Source of the DNA: Metaphire vulgaris
Lineage: Eukaryota; Annelida; Clitellata; Crassiclitellata; Megascolecidae
Direction: 5' to 3'
NCBI GenBank assembly: GCA_018105865.1
Contig: CM030841.1
Span: 8,372,729 to 8,436,728 of the forward strand
Length of the DNA stretch: 64,000 nt
Numbering within the stretch: position 1 is the stretch's first letter; every line of letters starts with the position of its first letter. A model generated the notes under the pieces. That model searched no databases. It saw only the letters and a program-made list of their open reading frames with translations, and was not told the DNA's origin. This document shows, piece after piece, positions 1 through 11,700 of this stretch. A program made the position numbers and the translations under genes.

Positions 1-2977
1 CAGCTTATTCTGCTCTGGCTGAATGGCGGTCCACTTCGGAGACTGGGTACACTTGAGGTCGTCTCGTCTTTCGTAATTAAAGATGCTAAGGGTTTGTGTT
101 TTTTTAGTCCTAAGCTGTGCTTTTTTCAGTGGAAACGCACGGGAATCGCGTAAATTACAGTGCAAAAACAGCGAGCTACGTTGCGGATAAATATACCAAG
201 TTCTGTTATTATACTATAGTATCTATGACATGCATGTTACGACAAAACATATGCGAAACGAGTTCACAAACCTTTTATCCTATCAAAAAGCTCTGGTCAT
301 AAGTACAGTATGCCCCTATGTTTTACCAGTAAATGCACAGTACTCGTAGTGTATTGGTATCTGTTACTTGTACATGTACAGTATAATAAATGGACGTTCA
401 CAGTTTGACGTCGAATATCTTTCTTCTATCGCAGATTCGTTTGCGGATGTGGATTTCAATAGACGAGCTCTTTTAATTAACGCCATCGAATAACTGGAAG
501 TTGCTTTGGACAGCGATTTCAAATCGATTGCAAAGTCGATTGCTATAACCTTTGCCAGTCCGAAGAACTAGAGTAGCGCAGCATCATTTTGTTTCAAACC
601 TTGTCGTCGTTTAGAACAAGCTATTCGTTCTCAGAGTCGGCTTTGATCTAAACGTGGCTTGCATTCTTTACTTTCTCCCAATAAACGCTTACGTCAATGT
701 CTACTATGTATTAGTTTCATACAATCTATCAATAGGTACATATCATTATGTATGTAAAACTATAATTCATAGGTAAACATGTCATGTGCATGTATTTCAT
801 TAGTTGGTTAGTTATAATTCTGATACGTTTGTATAAGCTAATTTGCATTTGTATGCATCGCGAAGGTGATGTTGATCATTTTCTTATCCATGTCCTAAAG
901 AACTCTTTAGGATCAATTTGAAATCTTTGTCCTCGTTTTTGGGGAGGTTCAGTCCTTATTCTTGGGGGCTCAGTCCTTGCTGACATCCCTGCATCTTGAT
1001 CTGACTAAAAGCAGACTAAAATGGCATCAGTGCAGGGAGTCACACAATTTCATCCGTTGTGAAGCGCCCTCGTCTTTTGTTATGCATATTCACGGCTTTA
1101 TATAAATTGGCCAACATGCATGAATATACGTACCGCATGTGCCTGGATTTTTGCAACTAGTCGAATTATTTATAAGTTATCTTGCAATGTGAAAAAACCG
1201 ACTTTACAGCGTCATATGAGCCATTGTGTTTGCTCATCCCTCAGTTAGTTATGTCTGGTCGAGAAGACTTGCTATAGATTATTGAATATATAACACTGGT
1301 TGCTGACTTGAAGACAACATGTGATCTTTATATAATCAAAAATCACACCCATTTCTCCCATCACGTCCAGTTTTCCCGCAAAACGCTGTTTACTGATTTA
1401 CTGTTTACAGTAATAACATGGCATTATGCATTATAATTCTTTAGCTATATTGAATATGCAAAAAGATAAGGATGTGAACATCGACTGGACATAACTATTT
1501 AATAACACAACAGTTTAATGGAGTTTTAAACTGCAGACGTCAACATTTTATGGATATAGGCCTATATAAGCAGCAACCGACGAGGATCTTTTAACTAGTT
1601 TTCTCAGAATATGTAAACCAATGGGGTGGGTAGTGCAGGGTTAATCTGACAAATTTTGCTACATTTGTGGTTGTTTTTCCACCTAAACAAAGGAGAGAGG
1701 TGTTTGAATTTGTGCATAAAGCTTATCATGCATAAAGTTAACTTAATGACCGAAAACCTTGGGCACCCATAAAGTGTAGGACATTTGTTGAAAGTCAGAC
1801 AGTTCATAATGTGACTAAAGGTCAGAGCTCGTTCTTAGCTTTTCTGGTCTTAGCTTTGGACAATGGTGTGGCGAGAGCCTCGAAAACCATGCATGTTGAT
1901 AACTGCTACTTCTGCCTGGTAAATATTTCAGGCATGTCCACAAAGACAAAATCTTCCAACCAGTACCCAACACCCCTCTGCTCTGAGACCAGTTGCTCAC
2001 TTTTTCTCCTACTGTCACTTTACTGACAACGATGAATTTAGTCAGTCAACAGACAGACCTGGAATGCACCAAACATTCAACCAAGCTATGAGATCCGAAG
2101 TCGTCAGCAGAGTTACTGGGTTCTGTGTTTCTGGCAGCGACCAACATCAAAGGACTTATTGGTGGGATTTATTAGACAAGATCTTTCGATAATAATTTTC
2201 AGTTCAAAATTGTGAAGACTACTTTCATAGCTACCTGAACTTCAAATATGAGTGAAGAACAAGGAGAATGCTTATCAAGACAGATTCATTGTGGCAGAGT
2301 TTTCTTGAAGATTCCTTTCTCAAAACTTAAATTTAAGAGCTATTGCCTTATTGCTCTCTTGGTTAGAAGACAGACTCATTTCTCTATGTTTGTAACAACA
2401 CCTTTATCGTCGCTAACATATTAAAGTACATCGAGACTTGACGCATTGCACCGACCATCCTAGCTTCCATTCCGTGTCGACGGACACGTGACTGCCCGAG
2501 AAGTAGTCTCCAACCGGGACTTGGCTCAGGACTGACGCTTTACCGAATAAGCCATCGAGGCAACGTTACGGTAAGTAGTGAACGTAATGATAATCTTCTA
2601 TTCTCGAGAGGCATTGGACCATCCAGCTTCCATTCCATCGAGACACTGAAAAAACTGGATACCGAAAAAACGTTTTAAAATATCTTCTATTCTCGGAAAA
2701 AGTTCAACATTCAGATGGCAAGCAAATATCCGCGATACATTGAGCAAAGTACAGCATCATTCCTAAATAGTAAAATGGTTACTTTTTCATTTGCTTGAGA
2801 AACTTTGCAGACAACTAATTGGAATAATCTATCAAGCGCCTTACACGTAGTCTTATTTGGTCTGGTAGCTTCAGGGCCATACAATAGCACAGCAGTTACA
2901 ATAACTCTTCATCAAATTCAAACAAATGAGTCCATGTGAAGCGGATCCGTTGCCTTCTGTACAATGTACATGCGTGG
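1..2977. other. Unassigned AT-rich DNA
   Basis: No coding region or RNA gene could be supported here. The open frames are short and resemble no family I know. Two diverged copies of a short block (gcattg...accatcc.agcttccattcc) lie at 2443-2480 and 2611-2645, which suggests a small local duplication. Confidence 0.5.
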
Positions 2978-3240
2978 CCGGACAAAATGTCACCGGACAA
3001 AATGTCACGGACAAAATTTCACGGACAAAATGTGACGGGGACAAAATGTCACCAGACAAAATGTCATGGGGACAAAATGTCCGCAGTTTAGGGTTAGGGT
3101 TAGTGTTAGGGTTATGGTTAGGGTTAGAGTAATAATGACATTTTGTCCGCGGATTTTGTCCGCGGACATTTTGTCCTCATGACATTTTGTCTGGTGACAT
3201 TTTGTCCCCGTGACATTTTGTCCGTGACATTTTGTCCGGG
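2978..3240. repeat. Fold-back element with telomere-like core
   Basis: The left arm (2978-3086) has seven units of a roughly 15-bp motif built on GACAAAATGTC. The right arm (3136-3240) has seven units of the reverse complement, so the two arms pair over about 100 bp. Between them, 3087-3130 is a degenerate TTAGGG array (gggttagggttagtg and so on). The unit is itself near-palindromic. No clear target duplication is visible; TAC occurs near both sides. It encodes nothing. It is probably a non-autonomous mobile or fold-back element. A second, unrelated pair of arms surrounds a similar core at 44123-44275. Confidence 0.8.
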
Positions 3241-3920
3241 TACACATTTAAAAGCACAGAACATTTTAAATTTAACGATGGATATCCTGAAATGCTTCCC
3301 TTTCATCAACGTCACTCCAAGGTATCTACATGTAATGTCCTCCGCGTGCGTTAAAACAGTGAGGTACACGCTTTCCGATCCTCATACACTGTATCCAAGT
3401 TAAACTGAATGTCCAACTCCGAAGATTCAGCTGTACATATATCAGCCGCGTGTTGCACTCAGAATGGAGAATGAGACACCAGTAGAATGCCATCAGCATA
3501 AAGCAAGCATTCGATGTAATGGAATGTCACTTTTATTTCATTTTCAACCATCCAAACTAACGCAATGTCACTTTCGTTTGCCAAATCTGATCGACTTCAG
3601 GCAGTTTAAGAACGTCGTTCGAAATCTACCGGTAATCAGAACTTCCGTATACATTGAGGGCAGAGCAGTTTCGGTGCATTAAAAATGGACGAATCTGGAG
3701 CGGGATTTATTGTTGACCATGAATAAGGAGAAATCATTCGCTCTTTCGGCCAGATGACAAATACTATACGCGTTCATAGATGAATGCCGTCTTCTTGGCT
3801 AACATAGATTACACCGTTTTAAAATAAGGTTTACTCCCTAATTCAACAATTACTCACTTTGTAGCAGTAATATTGAAATAGTAGTAAAATGTAAAAATAA
3901 ATAATTGTTTAGTAAGTTGC
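3241..3920. other. No feature recognised
   Basis: Short open frames only, with no recognisable domain, splice-bounded exon or terminal repeat. Confidence 0.4.
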
Positions 3921-4003
3921 AACCACTCTTCGGGGGCCCCTTCTTCCGGGGCCCTGGGGCTTTCTGCAAAATGCCCCATCGCCCCCACCCACGTTACGCC
4001 ACT
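3921..4003 (-). mobile_element. Truncated hAT MITE (CAGTGGCGTAACG family)
   Basis: Read on the - strand it begins CAGTGGCGTAACGTGGG and stays alignable for about 80 bp with the complete element at 4969-5218, ending in the shared AGAGTGGTTG. The other half is missing, so no target duplication can be defined. Confidence 0.7.
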
Positions 4004-4968
4004 GCGTAAATGTCTCGCAGGCATCGGTTCGACTCACGCGCGGTTTATTCCGAATGCTGAAAACTCTATTTAACGTCGTAAGTTATGATAATCCCTTCGC
4101 ATCTTGACCATCAGTGATGTTAACAAGGACTCAGTCGTCAAGGCCAATACCAAGGACGTGTAACTTGTCCCTAAAGAGTCCTAAGGCCAGGACAAAAGCC
4201 AAGGACTAATAGTCCGGTATCTGGTGTCATGGCAACCGTTTTAGGTGCTAAGTGTTTAAGTGTCTATCTCGGGCGAAGATTGAATCAGAGGCGGATCCAG
4301 GAATTCAGTTTGAAGTTGCTCTTCGTGTTCCATCCCCCATTCTACCTTGCCCCGCCCCTTTCCCACATCGATCGCTGCATGTTGCTAAAGTTATCGAAAG
4401 GGAAGAAATGACGATACCCGCTTAGTTCTAGTGATTTTTTAGGCATATAACTCTTAGGCGTTTCGCCATGACGAGAAATTAGTCAAGAAAATTTGAAGGG
4501 CTGGTTTGTGTGTTTCTCCTGCACCCCTGTACTGTAGATCCGTTTACAGCTGGAATCATCCGGAGCCCAACAGCGCGTGAAAATACCCAGCCTACGTGGC
4601 GTTGTACTGACCCGACTATATACTATGTACATCATCGACGAAGTCGAGTTCAATCCACTTATCAGTTTCATGCAGGTCTACAGTACATTCGATTCCTTTT
4701 CGCCCAATTGTAGAAAAGAAAGATCAATCAGATTCTCTGCTCCAGTCTACGCTCAATTCGAAGCGCAGTCTACATGCATCTCGTGTCTAGGCCTATCGTT
4801 CAATCGGTTTTCAAGAAACGAAGACAGTCAAAGCAACAGATAGAATCATCCGCACGCGTGGAGAGACTTTTATCAATTTCACAGTAGATTGACTTGATTG
4901 ACCGTAGAAATAGTGTCTTTGTTCCAAATAACTATATAGCGCATCTATTCTACCAGGTTGATCGGGAC
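4004..4968. other. No feature recognised
   Basis: No domain-bearing frame, splice-bounded exon or terminal inverted repeat was found. Confidence 0.4.
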
Positions 4969-5218
4969 CAGTGGCGTAACGTGGGAAGATGCGGGGGCAC
5001 TTTGTCGAGTGCCCCCGGGCCCCGGGTGAAGGGGGCCCTAAAAGAGTGGTTGACGACCTTTTTATTTTTTTGCTCGTCAGCACTATAGGAAGAAGGGCGC
5101 CGGAAGAGTTGAGGGGCCCCGAGAACGATGTGAGGACCTCTTTTTGCTCGTCAGCAGTGTTAAAAGGCCCCCATATCAAGGATGCCCCGGGGCCCCCAAA
5201 AGTCACGCTACGCCACTG
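4969..5218 (+). mobile_element. hAT MITE, 250 bp, 8-bp TSD
   Basis: The termini are CAGTGGCGTAACGTG and its near reverse complement CACGCTACGCCACTG. A perfect 8-bp direct repeat, atcgggac, lies at 4961-4968 and 5219-5226. An 8-bp duplication with CAG-ended inverted repeats is diagnostic of the hAT superfamily. It is too short to encode a transposase, so it is non-autonomous. The interior is GC-rich. Confidence 0.92.
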
Positions 5219-5857
5219 ATCGGGACTGAAATAGGCCTTGGGTGGTAGGGAAAACTAAAATGGTGCTATAGGTCTATAGCTCAGTATAGGCCTATAAAGC
5301 CGACAAAATGAGAAATAGAAAACTGAATCAAGATGAAAATAATATTATAAATAATTACGAATAATTAATGAACAACTTCTTGATTGCAAAGAATCACTAA
5401 GGCCCGACATTCAACGCGGACATTGATTATTTAATCATAATGTATACAGTAGTATATGACTCGCTCATCTGTCAATATGGCCAAAGAAGCTAATTCAGGG
5501 TGCAAGGGCACGAGGAGTTACTATGGAAAAAAGGTTAGAGTAGGTTGTGAAGAAACAGTTCAAGACATAACAGAGAGATTCGTCTTAATCGCTCAAATTC
5601 TCGAGTACCGACTTCGTATAAGCTTGGACGCGAGATACCATAGGTGTAAAGCAAAGGCTGTTCTTGCGGGAAAATCCGGTGAGTGGATCTGTCTGATCGA
5701 TGCGTCTGATTAAAGGCTCTCGATCAATCATCGATGACAAACTGTTTCTGTGGCGCACTCTATGCGTTTGAGTCCGTTTGTTAAGTGATGTGTTCGTTGG
5801 TTATAAAATATTTTGCAGTCATTGGCATCAATAAATCAATCGCATTGCCAATTTTTT
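5219..5857. other. Unassigned; one unsupported ORF
   Basis: An open frame of 85 codons at 5456-5713 (+) resembles no family I know and has no convincing splice borders. Nothing else is visible. Confidence 0.3.
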
Positions 5858-5999
5858 TTTCTATTATTTTTTATTATTATAGTATTTCCTTTCTATTATT
5901 TATTATTATTATATTTATTATTTATTTATTATTATTATTATTACATTTATTATTATTATTATTATATTTATTATTTATTATTATTTTATTATTATTATT
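5858..5999. repeat. (ATT)n microsatellite, degenerate
   Basis: Imperfect ATT/TTTATT repeat of about 140 bp. Ile/Leu/Tyr-rich frames through it are artefacts of the repeat. Confidence 0.9.
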
Positions 6000-6126
6000 G
6001 GCTGTTTTACCTCGATTTTGCGCAAATTATAGTTGTCTTTACTCGCCGCCTTTTCCTTCAACCGAGTTAACGCCCATTCGCAGGAATTTTCTGAACCTTG
6101 ATAGTTATAATATTCTCTTGTTTGCT

Positions 6127-6999
6127 ATGCTTTTTCAATAACTGGTAACGCTGAACTTTTTGTTTTTACAGAGGGTTAGAAAGAGGAATAAAATAGCTAA
6201 ACAATGGTGCAAACCTCATCTTCTTAGCTCTTATAGCGGATGTGAAAAACCGTTTGAACTGTTCAAACATTGGGATCATCGGGTTAGAATTGATAGATCT
6301 TTGCCAAATGTCAACCGATTTTCAAACTTTGTGGTTTATTTTGTTCCTCTGCAACAAAATTTTGCTAGGGGCTTTAAACATTTTTCAGGGGAGAGGGTGA
6401 TATTTTAGGTCTACCTCAAATTTTTGGCGACGATTAGAAAAGATCTAAACAAAGAAGATCTATACAGCCTGAGATATAGCAAATTTAAAACGTTACAGCA
6501 ATCATTTCGATACTGAAAATTTAATCTCCTCTTGAGGGCATTTAAAAAAATAGGTATTGAGGCTAGGAGTCTTATGTTTTATATATATATATATATATAA
6601 TAACGGGGCAGGGCATTGGAAGAGGGAAGGAGGTTTGGGAGAAGGGAGGACCTAGGTTTGGGAACGGGGTTTGGGGCCAGTGGGGTAGGGTGGAGGGCAG
6701 GGTTTGGGCGATTAGGAGAGGATGGAAAGTACATGATGGTTGGGGTCAATGCAAGGGAACGTCGGGCAGGGCGGGCATGGGTTGGGGCCTGGGCGATTAG
6801 CAATGATATCCTGGACGATTGGGGGAGGGAGTGGTGAGGGAAGGGGACGGGGTTTAATCTGCAATTAAGACCTTCGTTAAACGCTCCGTTGATAATAATA
6901 CAGTTTTGATTAAACAATATTTGGTTGTCAATGTGCCTTGCAATTTTGTTCGTCGGACGGACGGACGGACGGTACGGACATCGAGAATTATATAATAAG

Positions 7000-7069
<70 letters not shown>

Positions 7070-7217
7070 TATAATATGTTGCTATATTTTTTCAATAACT
7101 GGTAAGTTACAGCGGATGTGAAAAACCGTTTGAACTGCATGATAGCAGAGTGGCAACAAAATTGGCGTGAAGATAAGAAGATCTCGGATTCGATATCCGC
7201 AGGAGTCTTATGTTTTA
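6127..7217. repeat. Imperfect direct duplication of a short block
   Basis: Three short blocks occur in the same order at 6127-6581 and 7085-7217: one with ttttcaataactggtaa, one with cggatgtgaaaaaccg (6234-6260 and 7113-7139), and aggagtcttatgtttta (6565-6581 and 7201-7217). Spacing differs, so insertions or deletions followed the duplication. The interval also holds (TA)n at 6580-6599, a (CGGA)n run at 6956-6975 and (ATT)n at 6997-7068. Confidence 0.6.
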
Positions 7218-7240
7218 CTCGACCTTCACAAAACGAGCAG
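7140..7240 (+). mobile_element. tRNA-derived SINE head (fragment)
   Basis: It has a box-A-like gatagcagagtggcaac and a box-B-like gattcgatatcc about 40 bp downstream, followed by aggagtc. The arrangement matches the fuller copy at 21752-22033 (tagcagagtggcaac, gttcaactccc, aggagcc). Mutations make a functional tRNA unlikely. Confidence 0.6.
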
Positions 7241-7579
7241 CTGTAGCAATGATATCCGGTTTGGCGCCTACGCGGCTGCCTGCACGTGCTTGTACGTGCC
7301 ACGGTTTTGTCGTCGTTTTCGGCATTTACCGACGTTCTGCGCTTGGTTTTTGCGCCAACCGCGAGAACTGCATTCCTCTCGTCGGTTTTTCGACGAGTCT
7401 CTTGCCAATGTCGGCCATTAATTAATTAATGACCGTCGCGAGAATTTCAACGTGACTGCGTGTGACTGTCGTTCCGGACTTGCTGGAATCTCCATCTGCG
7501 TCGCATTTGCCGATTTCGGCGATGAACTATTCTTTCACAGAAGACCGCTTTTTCGTATTTCACCGTCGGATGTTACCGT

Positions 7580-7850
7580 GCGGAGAACTCCTACTACCAA
7601 CCTGCGGCCCATTAACATCGTCTTCCGTTCCTCGTTGACCTGTCACTGTGGCTACAATTTTATTGTGAAGGACCGCTTCTAAAGGACTCAGCACCGGATT
7701 TCTACACGGCAGCGAGTTATTTCTTTATCATCCGATCGGTTTTTTAACATCGCCAACATTTGACCTTCATTGACATGTCAGTGTCGTTAAAGCGCCTTTG
7801 ATTTTGGTATTTTATTATGTTGCAGCGCTCTATAAATTGTCTTGAAATAC
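7580..7850 (+). mobile_element. LINE 3' tail (cgctataaatt family)
   Basis: About 250 bp align with the reverse complement of 26340-26590, including ggaccgcttctaaaggactcag-type, cattgacatgtca and gcgctctataaattgtc blocks. The gcgcTATATAAATTg end followed by a short repeat is the 3' terminus shared with the LINE remnant at 32575-32860. No intact reading frame remains. Confidence 0.6.
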
Positions 7851-7874
7851 GAATACGAATACAATGTTGTGCAG

Positions 7875-7935
7875 TCAAACAGGCAACCAAGCCGTTCGTG
7901 GTTTAGGTGTGGATTAATTGGTAGCAGCGTTAAGC
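7875..7935 (+). mobile_element. SINE tail fragment
   Basis: The stretch containing gccgttcgtggtttagg and ggattaattggtagcagc aligns with the tail of the 5S-derived SINE at 28884-29055 (ccgttcgtcgcttggg, ataaattaatagcagc). Only the tail is present. Confidence 0.5.
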
Positions 7936-8112
7936 CGCGAGGGTAAACGTGGGTCTTGCAGCGTTGTATTTGCCGGGGGACACTTTCTTTGTCAATGCTT
8001 GCTGACTTGTCCATTCTTTAAATAGCGGGGAAAAGGAGGAACTGAGGAAATTGCGGTCCCACTCACCAACCCACACTGGTATAGGACCCACATATACCAT
8101 CCTGGGTCTAGA

Positions 8113-8326
8113 CATGGGCGCCCACATAAATTTTTCTAGGAGGGGCAAAACATAATGGTCATGGCTATGCCACATACATTTTTCCAAGAGGGGCAAAACA
8201 CATCTTAATACAATGGTCACGGGTAATATTTTAGCAAGGGTTTCAAATTTCAATAGGAAATATTGGCACTTTTATTTTCCAGGTGAGGCAAGTGCCCCCT
8301 CTTGCCCCAATGTGCGGGCGCTCATG
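8113..8326 (+). mobile_element. hAT MITE, 214 bp, TSD ggtctaga
   Basis: The termini are CATGGGCGCCCACA and TGTGCGGGCGCTCATG. A perfect repeat ggtctaga occurs at 8105-8112 and 8327-8334; the match extends to 9 bp. The interior has two gaggggcaaaaca blocks. It seems to have landed in or beside an older SINE, whose 3' half follows at 8345. Confidence 0.85.
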
Positions 8327-8344
8327 GGTCTAGAGTACTCTAAA

Positions 8345-8470
8345 CGTATGACTGGAAATCTACTCTAGGTCAATGGTGCAAACCAACTGCGTCGCTACTT
8401 GCCTACGTAACCGGAGATCAGCGCTGGTCCAACGCTGGAAATTGAGTATGGAAACCTTTACCACTTACCA
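8345..8470 (+). mobile_element. SINE 3' half
   Basis: It shares blocks in order with the SINE at 21752-22033: ctactctaggt, cctgcgtcgct-like, ccggagatcagc and the run before tggaaacc. The tRNA-like head is absent, so this is a truncated copy. Confidence 0.6.
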
Positions 8471-8953
8471 AAATAATGAAAAAATTATTTTGCCTACAAA
8501 AAATCGATTTAATCACACGGCAGGTTATCCAACTATAAATCAAGTTGTCCTTTTCCGTCAACACACGTCTTTTTTATACATTCTGCCGTAAAGAACTCAC
8601 ACTGCATTACGTACGGTAATAAAAAAAACCCTACGTAAATAAGTAAAATGAGTAATGAACATCACGCGAAACTATAGACACCACTTACTAAGCTGGAAAG
8701 GTGTCAGTATTCTCTGACATTCAGACGGCGCTTTCTCTTTGCGCTCAATTATTGACTCGATAATTAGCACGAACCATGAAGGCGAGAAAACCAGTGATTT
8801 TGATGGCGAAACTTTCGTTAGCAAGAACACGTCAGAAACTATGGTTTAGCACTACGGTCGTCTAGTCGCATTTATTGAGCTGTCGGCGAATGGAGTTGAC
8901 GAGTGAAACTAAAAAACAGAAACAATTTTTAACTCCCGTTGACTGAAAAGTTC

Positions 8954-8955
<2 letters not shown>

Positions 8956-9023
<68 letters not shown>
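8956..9023. repeat. (AAT)n microsatellite
   Basis: About 22 uninterrupted AAT units. Confidence 0.95.
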
Positions 9024-9055
9024 GTATAACAGGTGTATAACTGATATACAATTCC

Positions 9056-9411
9056 CAGTGGCGTAGCCAGAATTCTAGTACAGGGATATTTTAGGCAGTG
9101 TTTTATACAGTCCTGCTAGAGGAAGATCCCCCCCAAGTCTCAACACCCTCCCGAAAAAATCCCAGCTCTTACACACATTTTGCATTGAGCTGTGTGTCTT
9201 CCCCTCCAGCCAAGTAAATTTCCCCCAGGTTTCAATTCCCCCAAAGGCCTGGAGTCTGGATAAAACACTGATTTTAGGAACTAGCAAAAAACAAGATCAT
9301 AGTCACAAGTGCCTTGAAGTCTGGAGCGTTCTACTCAATCTGGCTGGTACTGCCCCTACCCCTCTCAACTACTAGAGGGTCGGGGGTGAGGGAGGCGTGG
9401 ATACGTCATTG
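9056..9411 (+). mobile_element. Outer hAT element split by a nested MITE
   Basis: It begins CAGTGGCGTAGCCAG and ends near GATACGTCATTG, an imperfect inverted match. Flanks acaattcc (9048-9055) and gcgattcc (9412-9419) agree at 6 of 8 positions. The element is interrupted by the clean MITE at 9096-9270, so it is older than that insertion. Confidence 0.6.
9096..9270 (+). mobile_element. hAT MITE, 175 bp (CAGTGTTTTAT family), nested
   Basis: The ends CAGTGTTTTATACAG and CTGGATAAAACACTG are inverted. A perfect 8-bp duplication attttagg is at 9088-9095 and 9271-9278. Relatives in this window are at 13970-14133, 49408-49574, 55619-55770 and, truncated, 43274-43411. Confidence 0.93.
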
Positions 9412-10716
9412 GCGATTCCACCCTATATAATCGCTATATCGCTAATAGTAACGATTATAGGATGCTTGTACGCTGTCGTGACACCAAGCGACTGGCACAA
9501 TCCCAAGGTAGTGCGGCTGTTTACAGTGTCGTCCAGAGTCTAATTGTCATGCAGAATTCAAATGAATATAACATGAGACGTTTGACACCGCTAAAAGAAT
9601 TTTTCTTGCGTTATGTGATAGTATCGCTTTTAGCAGATCTAATAATGTTGGATTACCCCTCCCCTCATTAACTCTACAATTCACTGTTGCTGCTTATAGC
9701 GTAACAGTCTAAACCTGGACTTAATAGCTGCATACATCAGTCACATCTAGCTATAAATTCATTCTATAAATGTCGAAAACGCCTTTATTTATTTCCATTT
9801 ATAACAAGCAGACCCTTTGCATAATCGCTAATACTAACTGACTAAGCGCATTGCAATGTGATGTAGCATTTGTATAGCGCGTCTTATATTTCTAATCGGA
9901 GGTTTTACACTCAATGTTGCTTCCGGCTTTGGCACAACAATTTCCTATGGAGCTAGATAAATAAATGACAGAAGACGAATGCGAGCGAGACATCTTTTAC
10001 AACGACGCAATTTCACTAACTTTGAATTTCATTGCCTTTGATTTTTTGAGTTTGATAGACAGCTTTGCTAATTGATTTAGTAAAAAAGGCGCTATACCAT
10101 CGCTAAACTCGATCACGAAGTCATCAAGATTCATGATATGCGCTGTGGGAATATCATATTATTCAATCATTCTGCAATAATTCTTCTCTAGTAATCATAT
10201 GCTCCGGACAGGAAGATAGACCCGCAGATAATATAACAGCCAGGGCTTCCAGCAATAAAATCACGCGAAGACTTGATGTGGCTTTTAACGAGGATAAGCG
10301 TCTCTTTTTGCCATGGCGTCGACAGAAAAGCAGTTCCAAAGCTCCAGTCTTATAAATAACGAGACACTGCTGGCTTTCAGTTGGTCAGATAATGGCACAG
10401 GTGACGCTGGTTTCACTTCTTGAGTTTGTAAGTGAATCGGACCCCACAAAATTATGCATATTTTATGGCGAAGCGTGACTTGCATTTAATCGACAAGATG
10501 TTGTTCGACGAATTGATTGATGGAGAGATTGTGCACCAATACCCAGGATTGTCGCTCGTATATCTCCTTTCGGAATTTATAAGCTGATACGAGACTAGAT
10601 AAATTTGTTATTCATGGGACGGACAACGTGGAAGCTATAGATGTAGCGACCTTAATAATAATACAACGCAGTTGTAACTCTTAATGCCAAGTGCTATTTT
10701 TGAAAGATCAAAGGGT
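9412..10716. other. No feature recognised
   Basis: AT-rich DNA with scattered stops; no domain, terminal repeat or tRNA-like box pair seen. It is immediately upstream of the first identified GPCR exon, so an unrecognised N-terminal exon or promoter may lie here or further left. Confidence 0.35.
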
Positions 10717-11027
10717 CTCTCTCACACACATTCTCTCTCTCTCTATCTCTCTCTCTCACGCACACACACTCACTCGCTCACTCTCTCACACATACTCTCA
10801 TACACATATTCTCTCTCAAGCACACACTCTCGCTCTCTCACATTCTCTCACTCTCTCACACACACATTCTCTCACTCTCACTCTCTCACTCTCACTCTCT
10901 TACTCTCTCACACTCTCGTTCTCGCTCTCTAACTCCCTTTCTCACTTTATCTCCTCTCTCTCTATCACTCTCTCTCTCTCTCTCTCTCGCTCTCGCTCTC
11001 CGTCGCTCTCCCTCTCCCGCTATCTTA
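10717..11027. repeat. (CT)n/(CA)n compound microsatellite
   Basis: About 310 bp of mixed ctctct and cacaca runs with variant units. Ser/Leu/His-rich frames are artefacts. Confidence 0.95.
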
Positions 11028-11172
11028 GCGAAACAGCGGCTTGATTTACTTTTAAATTTCACAATGACATTTTTGAAAGCAACCTGCGATTGTTTAGTAG
11101 ATAACGACGTATCATTGTTTCGGAGTTATTGCTAATAAATTTTATGGACCGGTGTGGTTTTTCTTTTTGCAG

Positions 11173-11311
11173 AAGGAGCAAGTGACGTTTTTGTCTACCC
11201 TGCTGGTCGCCATCTTGGTCGGTAATTCCGCAGTTCTGGTGGCCATCGGTCTGTCGAAGCAGAAACACAAGACGAGGATGAACTTCTTGATAATGCACTT
11301 AGCAGTTGCAG
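11173..11311 (+). CDS. GPCR exon: TM1 to start of TM2
   Basis: First identified exon of a rhodopsin-family peptide receptor of the neuropeptide S / CCAP receptor type. The acceptor is ttctttttgcag and the donor is GCAG|GTCGGT. It enters in phase 0 and leaves after one base of a codon. The 46 full codons start KEQVTFLSTLL, carry the TM1 signature GNSAVL (Asn1.50) and the intracellular KQKHKTRMNFLIMHLAVA that leads into TM2. The split codon completes as Asp in LAVAD, the expected Asp2.50 context. No start codon or signal is included, so at least one upstream exon is missing. The family signals through heterotrimeric G proteins at the plasma membrane; the ligand here is unknown. Confidence 0.88.
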
Positions 11312-11375
11312 GTCGGTATAACAGTTCAGTCGAATACAGTGCTACTCTCCATAGTGCAGCAATATATTTCCTAAT

Positions 11376-11700
11376 CAGTGGCGTAGCGTGGGGCCAGTTG
11401 GTGGCCGCCACGGGCAAACATTTTTTAGGAGGGGCAAAATTCCAAGATTAAAAGTTCAAGTAATAACAAGTCATAAAGGAGAAAAGGTAGGAAGAGGTAC
11501 ACCTGAAATTTGTAATCTATTATTGTTTGGATGAAAATACGACGGATAGTATAGTATCGAGGACCTTTCATCATTCTTTTTTGCTCGTCCAGACTTTCTT
11601 TTTTGTGGAAAATGAGTTGACGGCGAAAATTTCTCTTTGCTACAATATGGTACACCGGGCCAAGTGGCCCGCCTGGCCCCCTCTCTGATAGGGCCTCCTT
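11376..11700 (+). mobile_element. Truncated hAT element (left end only)
   Basis: It begins CAGTGGCGTAGCGTGGG, like other elements here, and includes aggaggggcaaaatt as in 8113-8326. No matching right terminus or target duplication could be found; the right limit is approximate. Confidence 0.45.

Noticed and set aside
3087..3130. A true chromosome end or large interstitial telomere
   Set aside because: The array is only 44 bp, degenerate and enclosed by inverted repeats, with ordinary sequence on both sides.
5456..5713. 85-codon frame as the missing N-terminal GPCR exon
   Set aside because: It has no signal peptide, no N-glycosylation-rich extracellular character and no suitable donor.
6956..7068. 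CRISPR-like or tandem spacer array
   Set aside because: Only simple tetra- and trinucleotide repeats without spacers; the genome is eukaryotic.
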